From positions 1 through 29,349 of the forward strand of contig CAZMND010000016.1 of the NCBI GenBank assembly GCA_964567585.1: a stretch of 29,349 bases of DNA. The letters run 5' to 3'. Below the pieces are notes generated by a model that was given only the letters and a program-made list of their open reading frames with translations, had not been told where the DNA came from and ran no database searches. This DNA is from CALZKI01 sp964567585. GTDB taxonomy: Bacteria; Bacillota; Clostridia; Lachnospirales; Lachnospiraceae. Shown here piece after piece: positions 1-5,891 of this stretch. A program made the position numbers and the translations under genes. How positions within the stretch are numbered: the first letter of the stretch is position 1; each line of letters begins with the position of its first letter.

Positions 1-145
1 TTGCGTTGCTTGCCTTTCTCGATAAGAGAAACAAGCGAAAATAAAAATGCCTATCCTGTCGGCCAACAGGATAGGCGATGTCCGTAAGGACAAATATTAG
101 TCTAAACTCGGAGCATCCACTTTGGAGTGGGTGCTTTCCTTTTGT
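1..145 (+). ncRNA. 3' part of a structured RNA with four hairpins (partial)
   Basis: No protein gene fits here, but consecutive hairpins do. A bulged stem lies at 8-12/32-36 plus 15-20/26-31. A perfect 11-bp stem pairs 49-59 with 66-76. A small hairpin with a GTAA (GNRA-type) loop spans 80-91. A 10-bp stem pairs 112-121 with 126-135 and is followed by a T-rich tail. This density of pairing ending in a terminator is typical of the 3' end of a free-standing non-coding RNA; its 5' part is outside the window. The family is not identified. The raiA-type RNA of Firmicutes is one possibility to test, but I cannot confirm it. A long 5' leader of the downstream HD gene is less likely because that gene has its own promoter at 211-239. 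Confidence 0.45.
112..142 (+). terminator. Rho-independent terminator of the upstream RNA
   Basis: The arms AGCATCCACT (112-121) and AGTGGGTGCT (126-135) pair over 10 bp with one T-G wobble and a TTGG loop. They are followed by TTTCCTTTT. It closes the structured RNA at the window start. Confidence 0.6.
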
Positions 146-210
146 ATAATTATAATAGCATTTTTAATAAGTTATTTCAAGTGGTGTCAGAAATTTAGAG
201 ATTATAATAT

Positions 211-239
211 TTGACGGGGATTTTGAAAAGGAATAGAAT
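211..239 (+). promoter_or_regulatory. Sigma-A-type promoter for the HD/NUDIX gene group
   Basis: TTGACG (211-216) and TAGAAT (234-239) are separated by 17 bp. The predicted start lies about 40 bp upstream of the HD gene start codon. There is no other clear promoter before the rhomboid-like gene, so the first four genes are probably one transcript. Confidence 0.55.
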
Positions 240-285
240 GTAGAGAAATATATTAATTTGAAGTTCATAGTGAATGGAGGATATA

Positions 286-867
286 ATGAAAGTACCATCG
301 GTTGAAGAGGCCAAAAAGCTGATTGAAGAAGCTGCTAAATTAAATCCGGGACCGTGGATTGAACATAATAAAACAGCAGGATTTTGTGCAAGAACAATTG
401 CAGAAAAATGTGATGATATGAATCCTGATGTAGCCTATGTAATGGGATTATTACATGATATAGGCAGACGTGAAGGCATAATGGATATGAGGCATATTTA
501 TGCGGGATATTTATTTATGAGTTCTTTAGGGTATGATGATAGTGCCAGAATCTGTTTAACACATTCGTTCCCATACAAAAATATTGGTGCATATAATGGA
601 CAGAATGACTGTTCAGAAGAGGAAACGGAATATATACAGAATTATATAGATATGTTGGAATACAATGATTACGATAGATTAATTCAATTGTGTGATGCAA
701 TTTCGTTCCCTAATGGACCAACATATGTAGAAAAAAGATTAGTGGATGTTGTCATAAGAAGAGGATTTAATGATTTGACTATTCCAAAATGGAAGGCTTT
801 TTTGGAGTTAAAAAAATACTTTGATGAAAAAGTTGGTGTGGATATATACAAATTATTAAATGTGTAA
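286..867 (+). CDS. HD-domain metal-dependent phosphohydrolase-like protein
   Basis: This 193-residue soluble protein carries the HD-superfamily signature LLHDIGRREG, with His57-Asp58, plus further His residues (27, 70 and in LTHSFP near 90) and a later CDAIS Asp. These suit the H...HD...D metal site of phosphohydrolases. The substrate cannot be told; single HD-domain proteins of this size act on nucleotides or other phosphate esters. The ATG at 286 was chosen because GGAGG at 276-280 is 5 nt upstream. An in-frame ATG at 274 overlaps that site. It is the first gene of a small group with a NUDIX gene and a broken acetyltransferase, all apparently driven by the promoter at 211-239. The family call is secure; the function is unknown. 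Confidence 0.8.
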   Translation: MKVPSVEEAKKLIEEAAKLNPGPWIEHNKTAGFCARTIAEKCDDMNPDVAYVMGLLHDIGRREGIMDMRHIYAGYLFMSSLGYDDSARICLTHSFPYKNIGAYNGQNDCSEEETEYIQNYIDMLEYNDYDRLIQLCDAISFPNGPTYVEKRLVDVVIRRGFNDLTIPKWKAFLELKKYFDEKVGVDIYKLLNV

Positions 868-906
868 CATTTTAGATAAATTTGAAGCTGTGGAGGAGTT
901 TATTTT

Positions 907-1365
907 ATGAACCAAGAATATATATTCAATATTCGCATCACGGGAATTCTAATTGAAAATAATAAAATATTATTAGTTCAACAAAAATTGAGCGATAAGA
1001 GAAATTGGTCATTACCAGGTGGAAGACTGGAAAGAGGCGAAACACTATCACAAGGACTAATTCGTGAAATGAAAGAAGAAACAGGACTTGATGTAGAGAT
1101 TGATCGTATGTTGTATTTATGTGATGTTGCTGCGAGTTCTAATACAATTTTACATATTACTTTTTTGATAAAAAGAATAGGTGGAGAAATCGAATTACCC
1201 TCGAATGAATTTGATGAAAATCCAATCCATGACGTGAAATTTGTTCCTATTTCGGAATTAGTACAATATGGTTTTTCGGAAAAATTCATACAAGTTATAA
1301 AGGATGGATTTTCCAATGCAGGAAATTATGTAGGAGATAAAATAAATATTGGTTTGGGTATATAA
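907..1365 (+). CDS. NUDIX hydrolase
   Basis: The 152-residue protein has a complete NUDIX box (G-x5-E-x7-REUxEExGU) from Gly39 to Leu61, with Glu45, Arg53-Glu54 and Glu57-Glu58 as the metal-binding and catalytic residues. NUDIX enzymes hydrolyse nucleoside diphosphates linked to another moiety; the box fixes the chemistry but not the substrate. The ATG at 907 is 10 nt after GGAGG (892-896). It lies 39 bp downstream of the HD gene, and the two could act together in nucleotide clean-up, but that is inference from adjacency. The flanking sequence is AT-rich like its neighbours, in what looks like an accessory stretch between a structured RNA and a tRNA. Confidence 0.88.
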   Translation: MNQEYIFNIRITGILIENNKILLVQQKLSDKRNWSLPGGRLERGETLSQGLIREMKEETGLDVEIDRMLYLCDVAASSNTILHITFLIKRIGGEIELPSNEFDENPIHDVKFVPISELVQYGFSEKFIQVIKDGFSNAGNYVGDKINIGLGI

Positions 1366-1406
1366 ACCTTAATTTGTGAGTGCATAGTGAATATGGGAGG
1401 AGAAAA

Positions 1407-1810
1407 ATGGTAAGAAAAGCCTCAATGCAAGATGTATCCAGAATAGCTGAGATAATTGTGTTCGGAAAAAGGGTTGCATATAGACCTATCTTTAATAATG
1501 ATGTTGTTTCATTTAATGAATTACAAGTAATAAAAGGTGTCATTAACAGAATTTATAAAAATGATGCTGTTGAAATTTGCGAGTTTTATGTTGAGCCTTT
1601 TTTTTAGGAAATGGAATTGGAAAAGAACTCATTTGGCAAGTAATTTTAGAAGCACGAACAAGTAAAAAAAATAAAATTTTCTTATGGGTTATTGAAGACA
1701 ATTTATCTGCAAGAAAGTTTTATGAAAATAATGGATTTATAGCAAGTGGTCAAACTTGTTTAATCGATGGAACGACAAAAACAGATATGTGTTATGAGTT
1801 GATCTTATAG
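1407..1810 (+). pseudogene. GNAT acetyltransferase broken by a one-base loss in a T tract
   Basis: Reading starts at the ATG at 1407, after GGGAGGAG (1395-1402), and runs 66 codons to a stop at 1605-1607 inside a run of eight T (1598-1605). In the frame reached by adding one T, reading continues from PFF into LGNGIGKELIWQ and then NLSARKFYENNGF, ending at 1810. These are the acetyl-CoA binding motif (motif A, GxGxG/A type) and motif B of GNAT N-acetyltransferases. The restored protein would be 134 residues. Without the fix, the product lacks the cofactor site and should be inactive. The lesion could be a true mutation, a phase-variable homopolymer, or a sequencing error. The substrate is unknown. 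Confidence 0.8.
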
Positions 1811-1831
1811 GAATTTGCGGAGGTTAAACTA

Positions 1832-2485
1832 TTGAAAATTAGGGACATTTATTTAAAAAAAGGTAATTGTACTGTGTCTATCATTATTGCCACATTGTGC
1901 ATAGTAGTTACATTAATATCGATGCTTTTTCCAGATACATATCAGGCAATTGCATATGCATATCCAATTAAATATCCTTGGCAAATTTGCAGTGGTATAT
2001 TTTTACATGGTTCACCTGAGTTGCCAATGGCAGGAAGTATTGGACATTTGATATTTAATCTATTTCTTGTTATTCCATTTGGAATAATGATAGAAAAAAT
2101 TTTTGGAAGCAAAAGATTTGTTATAATGTCCATTGTTTTATGGGTAGTAAATGCTATTACTTTTTATATCATTGCAATAACTGTAACCCCAAAGGGAGAA
2201 ACGGCTTATGGTGCAGGAATTTCTGGCATTGCATTTTCTTATGGAATTATTGGATTGTACTCATTGTTTGTTTTAGGAAAAAAGAATTTTAAGTTAATGT
2301 TTAAACAGGTTAGTTTTTATCTTTTGATTAACATTGTAGTTATGATGATAATAATGGTAAATCCATATGTTGCAGGTGTATCATCAATGGTTATCCATAT
2401 TATAGCAATAGTATTTGGAATTATTTATACAATATTTTACCACAAGGCAATTGAAGAATTTTTCCATACCAAAGATATTAGTTAA
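1832..2485 (+). CDS. Rhomboid-family membrane protein, probable serine protease
   Basis: The 217-residue protein is mostly hydrophobic, with about six membrane segments. It shows the rhomboid signatures: GHLIFN (His72, Asn76), GAGISG (GxSG with Ser131 as candidate nucleophile), and VIHIIAIVFG (His189 as partner). The spacing and order match rhomboid proteases, which cut transmembrane segments within the membrane. The usual GASG is altered to GAGISG and the usual HIGG to HIIA, so activity is plausible but not assured. The start is a TTG at 1832, 8 nt after GGAGG (1819-1823); no ATG is better placed. A second, more typical rhomboid gene is at 25228-26283. Confidence 0.72.
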   Translation: MKIRDIYLKKGNCTVSIIIATLCIVVTLISMLFPDTYQAIAYAYPIKYPWQICSGIFLHGSPELPMAGSIGHLIFNLFLVIPFGIMIEKIFGSKRFVIMSIVLWVVNAITFYIIAITVTPKGETAYGAGISGIAFSYGIIGLYSLFVLGKKNFKLMFKQVSFYLLINIVVMMIIMVNPYVAGVSSMVIHIIAIVFGIIYTIFYHKAIEEFFHTKDIS

Positions 2486-2511
2486 AGTTTAAAAAGATAG
2501 CGAACTTTCAG

Positions 2512-2560
2512 TTTGTCAGAGTGACAAATCCCAATTTGGCGCATAGCAACAGTGAGTTGC
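2512..2560 (+). promoter_or_regulatory. Two inverted repeats upstream of the regulator promoter
   Basis: TTTGTCA (2512-2518) pairs with TGACAAA (2522-2528) across a 3-nt spacer. GCAAC (2546-2550) pairs with GTTGC (2556-2560). The second abuts the -35 box of the HTH gene promoter, where an operator for autoregulation would sit. Neither has a T run, so they are not terminators. The binding role is inferred. Confidence 0.35.
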
Positions 2561-2589
2561 TTGTTGATATAAAACACCGATAGTATAAT
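2561..2589 (+). promoter_or_regulatory. Promoter of the HTH/zinc-ribbon regulator
   Basis: TTGTTG (2561-2566) and a perfect TATAAT (2584-2589) are 17 bp apart. Transcription would start near 2596, leaving only about 15 nt of leader, just enough for the SD GAGGTGATG at 2596-2604. Confidence 0.55.
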
Positions 2590-2610
2590 ACATATGAGGT
2601 GATGATTTAT

Positions 2611-3375
2611 ATGAATACAAAGGATGTAATATTTGAACTCCGAACAAAAAAAGGTTTATCACAGGATGAACTTGCAGAAAAAGTGTATGTAACTCGTCAA
2701 GCAGTGTCTCGTTGGGAAAATGGAGAAACAACACCAAACACTGAAACCTTGAAGTTATTATCAAAGCTGTTTGATGTTTCCATAAATACTCTTTTAGGTT
2801 CTCCGAGACAGCTGATTTGTCAATGCTGTGGTATGCCTCTTGAGGATTCTACTATTAGCAAAGAAGTTGACGGTGTATTCAATGAAGAATATTGTAAGTG
2901 GTGTTATGCCGATGGTGAATACACATACGACAATATGGATGATTTGATCAATTTCTGTGCTGCTCATATGGCTAATGAAAATTTTTCTTCCGAGCAGGTT
3001 CGGGAATATATGAAAGATATGTTACCGAAATTGAATTATTGGAAACAGTATGCTGATTTCGGTGGTGAAGAAAAATTCAATGAATTTAAAATGCAAATCA
3101 TTGAGGAGTTTAATGCTTTGCATATCGAAGGAATGCCAAAGGTTGATAAACTCAATGCACTGATAGGCAGTTTTGTGAACCTTGAATATGAACTTCCAAA
3201 CGGAAAAAGGGTTAAGTTTTTAGATGATAATGCGACTTATTTAGGAAATCAGTTTGAATGTGAGTTTGGCGGAGATAGGTGCTTTGGTATTGTTGCCAAT
3301 ATGGACTTTCTTCTTGTATGCACATATGAAGAAAACGGTGCAAATCCTGAGTTAGTAATTTATAAAAAGAGATAA
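2611..3375 (+). CDS. XRE-family HTH regulator with a zinc-ribbon domain
   Basis: Residues 5-62 form a classic Cro/C1-type helix-turn-helix (GLSQDELAEKVYVTRQAVSRWE). Residues 70-98 hold a CQCC...CKWC cluster (Cys70, 72, 73, 95, 98) resembling the small 'putative zinc ribbon' domain seen in Clostridia and Bacilli. About 150 residues without a recognised fold follow. The protein is 254 residues from the ATG at 2611, which lies 6 nt after GAGGTGATG. A GTG at 2599 would overlap that site. It has its own promoter with inverted repeats beside it, suggesting autoregulation, and ends in a strong terminator. Its target genes cannot be told; it could control the adjacent accessory genes. DNA-binding is well supported and the role of the C-terminal half is unknown. 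Confidence 0.8.
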   Translation: MNTKDVIFELRTKKGLSQDELAEKVYVTRQAVSRWENGETTPNTETLKLLSKLFDVSINTLLGSPRQLICQCCGMPLEDSTISKEVDGVFNEEYCKWCYADGEYTYDNMDDLINFCAAHMANENFSSEQVREYMKDMLPKLNYWKQYADFGGEEKFNEFKMQIIEEFNALHIEGMPKVDKLNALIGSFVNLEYELPNGKRVKFLDDNATYLGNQFECEFGGDRCFGIVANMDFLLVCTYEENGANPELVIYKKR

Positions 3376-3414
3376 ATTAATTTGAATTTGTAGAGTTTGA
3401 AATTTGTTTATATT

Positions 3415-3460
3415 TACGGTTGAGATTTGAATTCTTATACATCTCAACCGTATTTTTTTT
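3415..3460 (+). terminator. Rho-independent terminator of the HTH regulator gene
   Basis: TACGGTTGAGAT (3415-3426) pairs perfectly with ATCTCAACCGTA (3441-3452) and is followed directly by eight T. It is also the first of the ACCGTA/TACGGT hairpins that fill the next 200 bp. Confidence 0.85.
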
Positions 3461-3662
3461 ACGATTTTGCAGACAAGTTTATCAAATTGAAGATTTTAAC
3501 CGTAATTATTGTAGGAAGATTACGGTTAGATTTAATATTAATGAGTATTTGACCGTAAAAATGGTGCTAATGCTACGGTCAAATTAGGAAAAATAAAAGA
3601 AACAACCGTAATTAAGGAAAATATTTACGGTTGTCTTTGTTGAAAGCAAAAAGTAGACCGTA
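3415..3662. repeat. Cluster of four hairpins sharing the core ACCGTA/TACGGT
   Basis: Four perfect 10-12-bp inverted repeats lie in about 220 bp: 3415-3426/3441-3452, 3497-3506/3519-3528, 3548-3557/3574-3583 and 3602-3611/3625-3634. A lone ACCGTA follows at 3657-3662. The core is constant while flanking arm bases differ between copies but stay complementary within each copy. Loops are 12-16 nt and unrelated. Centres of the last three copies are about 53 bp apart. Only the first has a T run. No gene is visible in 3461-3671. The pattern suggests a small repeated palindrome with selection for pairing or for a dyad binding site. Confidence 0.75.
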
Positions 3663-3671
3663 TTTGTCTAT

Positions 3672-3864
3672 TTATGAGCCGTGCACCTCGATTACGCAAA
3701 CCCCACGTTGTGGGATATTGCTTCATCTCGGTCGCGGGCTTCGCCCTATCGTCCAATGTCTAAATGTGCTCTTTTGTATGCAAGCATCCAACGAGCAATT
3801 TATCCATTTTCCGGCACGGCTTATGTTATACGCGCAAAAAAAACACCGACCCCACGGCTCATAA
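3672..3864. repeat. 193-bp GC-richer element bounded by a perfect 12-bp inverted repeat
   Basis: TTATGAGCCGTG (3672-3683) is exactly complementary to CACGGCTCATAA (3853-3864). A related CACGGCTTATG sits at 3815-3825. Inside are compact hairpins at 3702-3714 (CCCAC/GTGGG) and 3736-3746 (GGGC/GCCC). The base composition is visibly richer in G and C than the flanks. I find no convincing gene inside. It may be a MITE-like remnant or a structured RNA; the closeness of one end to a tRNA 3' end would also fit an insertion scar. No target-site duplication is evident. Confidence 0.45.
3836..3843 (-). terminator. Possible terminator tract for tRNA-Lys (weak stem)
   Basis: Eight A on the plus strand give eight T on the minus strand, about 44 nt beyond the tRNA-Lys 3' end. 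The stem before it is short (GCCG/CGGT), so this is only a candidate. Confidence 0.3.
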
Positions 3865-3886
3865 GTCCGCGAAACCAGTGCCCTCG

Positions 3887-3959
3887 TGCGCCTCCAGGGG
3901 TTCGAACCCTGGACACCCTGATTAAGAGTCAGGTGCTCTGCCAACTGAGCTAGAGGCGC
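3887..3959 (-). tRNA. tRNA-Lys (anticodon CTT)
   Basis: On the minus strand the 73-nt sequence folds into a complete cloverleaf: acceptor GCGCCTC/GAGGCGC with discriminator A, D arm GCTC/GAGC, anticodon stem CCTGA/TCAGG with loop CTCTTAA (anticodon CTT, reading AAG), a 5-nt variable loop, and T arm CAGGG-TTCGAAC-CCCTG. CCA is not encoded. It is expressed from the minus-strand promoter at 3994-4022. Confidence 0.95.
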
Positions 3960-3993
3960 AAAATATATTTGTATTGTTTGCAACACAAAGGTT

Positions 3994-4022
3994 ATTATAG
4001 TATAATGTTTTTCAGTTGTAAA
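3994..4022 (-). promoter_or_regulatory. Promoter of tRNA-Lys
   Basis: Read on the minus strand, TTTACA (4017-4022) and TATAAT (3994-3999) are 17 bp apart, with about 28 nt from the predicted start to the tRNA 5' end. It faces away from tatD. A weaker plus-strand candidate for tatD, TTGGGA (4037-4042) and TATAAA (4061-4066) with an 18-bp spacer, lies in the same gap. Confidence 0.7.
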
Positions 4023-4107
4023 GAGTTTTTTTTCAGTTGGGAAAAAAGTTCTATATAGCATATAAACGGGTTTTGGGCATTTTGTCTATCCCGGAATGGA
4101 GTCAGAT

Positions 4108-4878
4108 ATGATTTTTGATACACATGCACACTATGATGATGCGGATTTTGATATAGACAGGGAAGAACTTCTTTCGCAGATGAAGGCGGCGGGAGTGTCG
4201 CACATTGTTAATATCGGGGCGAGTCTTGAAAGTACAAGAACTACTCTGGAGCTTGCAAACAAATATGATTTTATTTATGCGGCGGTGGGGGTTCATCCAA
4301 GTGATACAGCGGAACTCAACGAAGACACTTTTTTGTGGCTTAAACAGCAGTGCAAGGCACCAAAGGTTGTGGCAGTTGGTGAAATTGGACTGGATTATTA
4401 TTGGGACGAGCCGGAGCGGTCGATTCAGAAGGAATGGTTTGCGCGCCAGATTGCACTGGGTAGAGAGGTGAATTTACCGCTGGTGATTCATTCCCGTGAT
4501 GCGGCCCAGGATACCATTGATATTATGAAGAGTGAAAACGCAGCCGAGGCGGGTGGTATTTTGCATTGTTTTTCTTATACAAAGGAAACGGCAAAGATTT
4601 TTCTTGATATGGATTTTTCTTTTGGTATCGGCGGTGTTATTACATTTAAGAATGCGAAAAAGCTGAAAGAAGCGGTAGATTATATTCCGATGGAAAAGAT
4701 TGTAATTGAGACGGATTGTCCGTATCTTTCTCCGGAACCGAACAGGGGAAAAAGAAATTCGTCTTTAAACCTTCCCTATGTGATTAAGGCGATTGCCGAA
4801 ATTAAGAATCTTTCTGAGGAAGAAGTCTTAAAAATTACTTATGAAAATGCAAAGAAAATTTATAGAATAGAGGATTAG
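4108..4878 (+). CDS. tatD: TatD-family metal-dependent deoxyribonuclease
   Basis: The 256-residue protein is full length for TatD, a TIM-barrel metallohydrolase with DNase activity. Metal ligands are visible in family order: FDTHAH (His6, His8), GEIGLDYYWD (Glu92), HSRD (His128), HCFS (His153) and ETDCPYL (Asp203), followed by the conserved PNRGKRN segment. The ATG at 4108 follows GGAG (4098-4101) by 6 nt and gives the usual MIFDTHAHYD start; the upstream in-frame ATG at 4096 overlaps that SD. It is separated by 4 bp from the rsmA start, an arrangement common in Firmicutes, and the two are surely cotranscribed. Confidence 0.95.
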   Translation: MIFDTHAHYDDADFDIDREELLSQMKAAGVSHIVNIGASLESTRTTLELANKYDFIYAAVGVHPSDTAELNEDTFLWLKQQCKAPKVVAVGEIGLDYYWDEPERSIQKEWFARQIALGREVNLPLVIHSRDAAQDTIDIMKSENAAEAGGILHCFSYTKETAKIFLDMDFSFGIGGVITFKNAKKLKEAVDYIPMEKIVIETDCPYLSPEPNRGKRNSSLNLPYVIKAIAEIKNLSEEEVLKITYENAKKIYRIED

Positions 4879-4882
4879 TAAA

Positions 4883-5752
4883 ATGGCAACATTGGGAAAT
4901 CCAAAGAACACAATAGAAATCATTCAGAAATATGGTTTTAATTTTCAGAAAAAATTCGGTCAGAACTTTTTAATAGATACCCATGTCCTTGACAGGATTA
5001 TTGAAGAATCGGGCATTACGAAGGATGACTGTGTGCTGGAAATCGGCCCGGGAATCGGTACGATGACACAATACCTTTGCGAAAATGCAAGGGAAGTTAT
5101 TGCGGTGGAAATCGACAAGGCGCTGATTCCGATTTTGGAGGATACGTTGTCGGAGTACGATAACGTGACGGTCATCAATGATGATATTTTGAAGGTTGAT
5201 GTACAGAAAATTGTGAATGAGAAAAACGGCGGTAAGCCGATTAAGGTGGTTGCAAATCTGCCGTATTATATTACCACACCGATTATTATGGGGCTTTTTG
5301 AAAGTCATCTGCCGCTTAAGAGCATTACGATTATGGTGCAAAAGGAAGTGGCAGATCGTATGCAAGTGGGCCCGGGTACGAAGGATTATGGTGCTCTTTC
5401 TTTGGCTGTCCAGTATTATGCGAAGCCGGAAATTGTGGCGAATGTGCCGCCAAACTGTTTTATGCCACGTCCGAATGTGGGCAGTGCGGTAATCAGGCTG
5501 ACAAAGTACGAAGAGCCACCTGTTTTTGTGGAAAACGAGGAGTTTATGTTTTCTCTCATAAGAGCAACTTTTAACCAGAGAAGAAAAACGTTGGTGAATT
5601 CCATCGGCAATGCGCCGAACTTAAATATTTCGAAGGAAATGGTAACGGAAGTGCTCTCGGAAATGGGTGAAAGTGCTACTGTCAGGGGCGAAACATTTGC
5701 CCTGGAGAAATTTGCAGAATTTTCTAATAAAATATTTAAAAAGTTAAGATAA
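4883..5752 (+). CDS. rsmA: 16S rRNA dimethyladenosine transferase RsmA (KsgA)
   Basis: This enzyme dimethylates two adjacent adenines in helix 45 of 16S rRNA using S-adenosylmethionine; its loss gives kasugamycin resistance. At 289 residues it is of normal length. Visible motifs are FGQNFLID (25-32), the SAM-binding EIGPGIGTMTQYL (motif I, from 53), the acidic VEID (75-78) and the catalytic NLPYY (125-129). The C-terminal part has the rRNA-binding RATFNQRRKTL segment. The ATG at 4883 lies 4 bp after the tatD stop, and its SD (GAGG near 4870) is inside the tatD tail, so translation is probably coupled. A new promoter starts right after it. Confidence 0.97.
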   Translation: MATLGNPKNTIEIIQKYGFNFQKKFGQNFLIDTHVLDRIIEESGITKDDCVLEIGPGIGTMTQYLCENAREVIAVEIDKALIPILEDTLSEYDNVTVINDDILKVDVQKIVNEKNGGKPIKVVANLPYYITTPIIMGLFESHLPLKSITIMVQKEVADRMQVGPGTKDYGALSLAVQYYAKPEIVANVPPNCFMPRPNVGSAVIRLTKYEEPPVFVENEEFMFSLIRATFNQRRKTLVNSIGNAPNLNISKEMVTEVLSEMGESATVRGETFALEKFAEFSNKIFKKLR

Positions 5753-5769
5753 ACTATTGTTATATTATT

Positions 5770-5799
5770 TTGACAGATATACACTATATATGGTAAACT
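5770..5799 (+). promoter_or_regulatory. Promoter upstream of the TPR/pseudo-AAA+ gene
   Basis: A perfect TTGACA (5770-5775) is followed after 18 bp by TAAACT (5794-5799). About 85 nt of leader remain before the start codon. It separates the following gene and glgB from the tatD-rsmA pair. Confidence 0.6.
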
Positions 5800-5891
5800 A
5801 AAAGACAAAAATAGGGATATTTTGTTCTTTTTTGGTGTAAAAAATAAAAGATACTCCGTAAGATTACTATTACAGGTATGAGGTGGCCACC

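Noticed and set aside
3415..3662. The hairpin cluster as a CRISPR array or an integron attC array
   Set aside because: The repeats are inverted, short and unequal, with no constant spacer length for CRISPR. They lack attC core-site consensus and no cassette genes, integrase or cas genes are present.
3631..3953. Possible small coding regions in the GC-richer patch beside tRNA-Lys
   Set aside because: They run through inverted repeats and the tRNA itself, have no SD and no protein-like composition.
1..3960. An integrated island with tRNA-derived attachment-site repeats
   Set aside because: No second copy of the tRNA-Lys 3' end and no integrase gene is seen within the window; only an accessory character is supported.
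4205..5492. Alternative-frame reading frames inside tatD and rsmA
   Set aside because: Both genes are clear family members over their full length, and the alternative frames have Arg/Trp-rich shadow composition.
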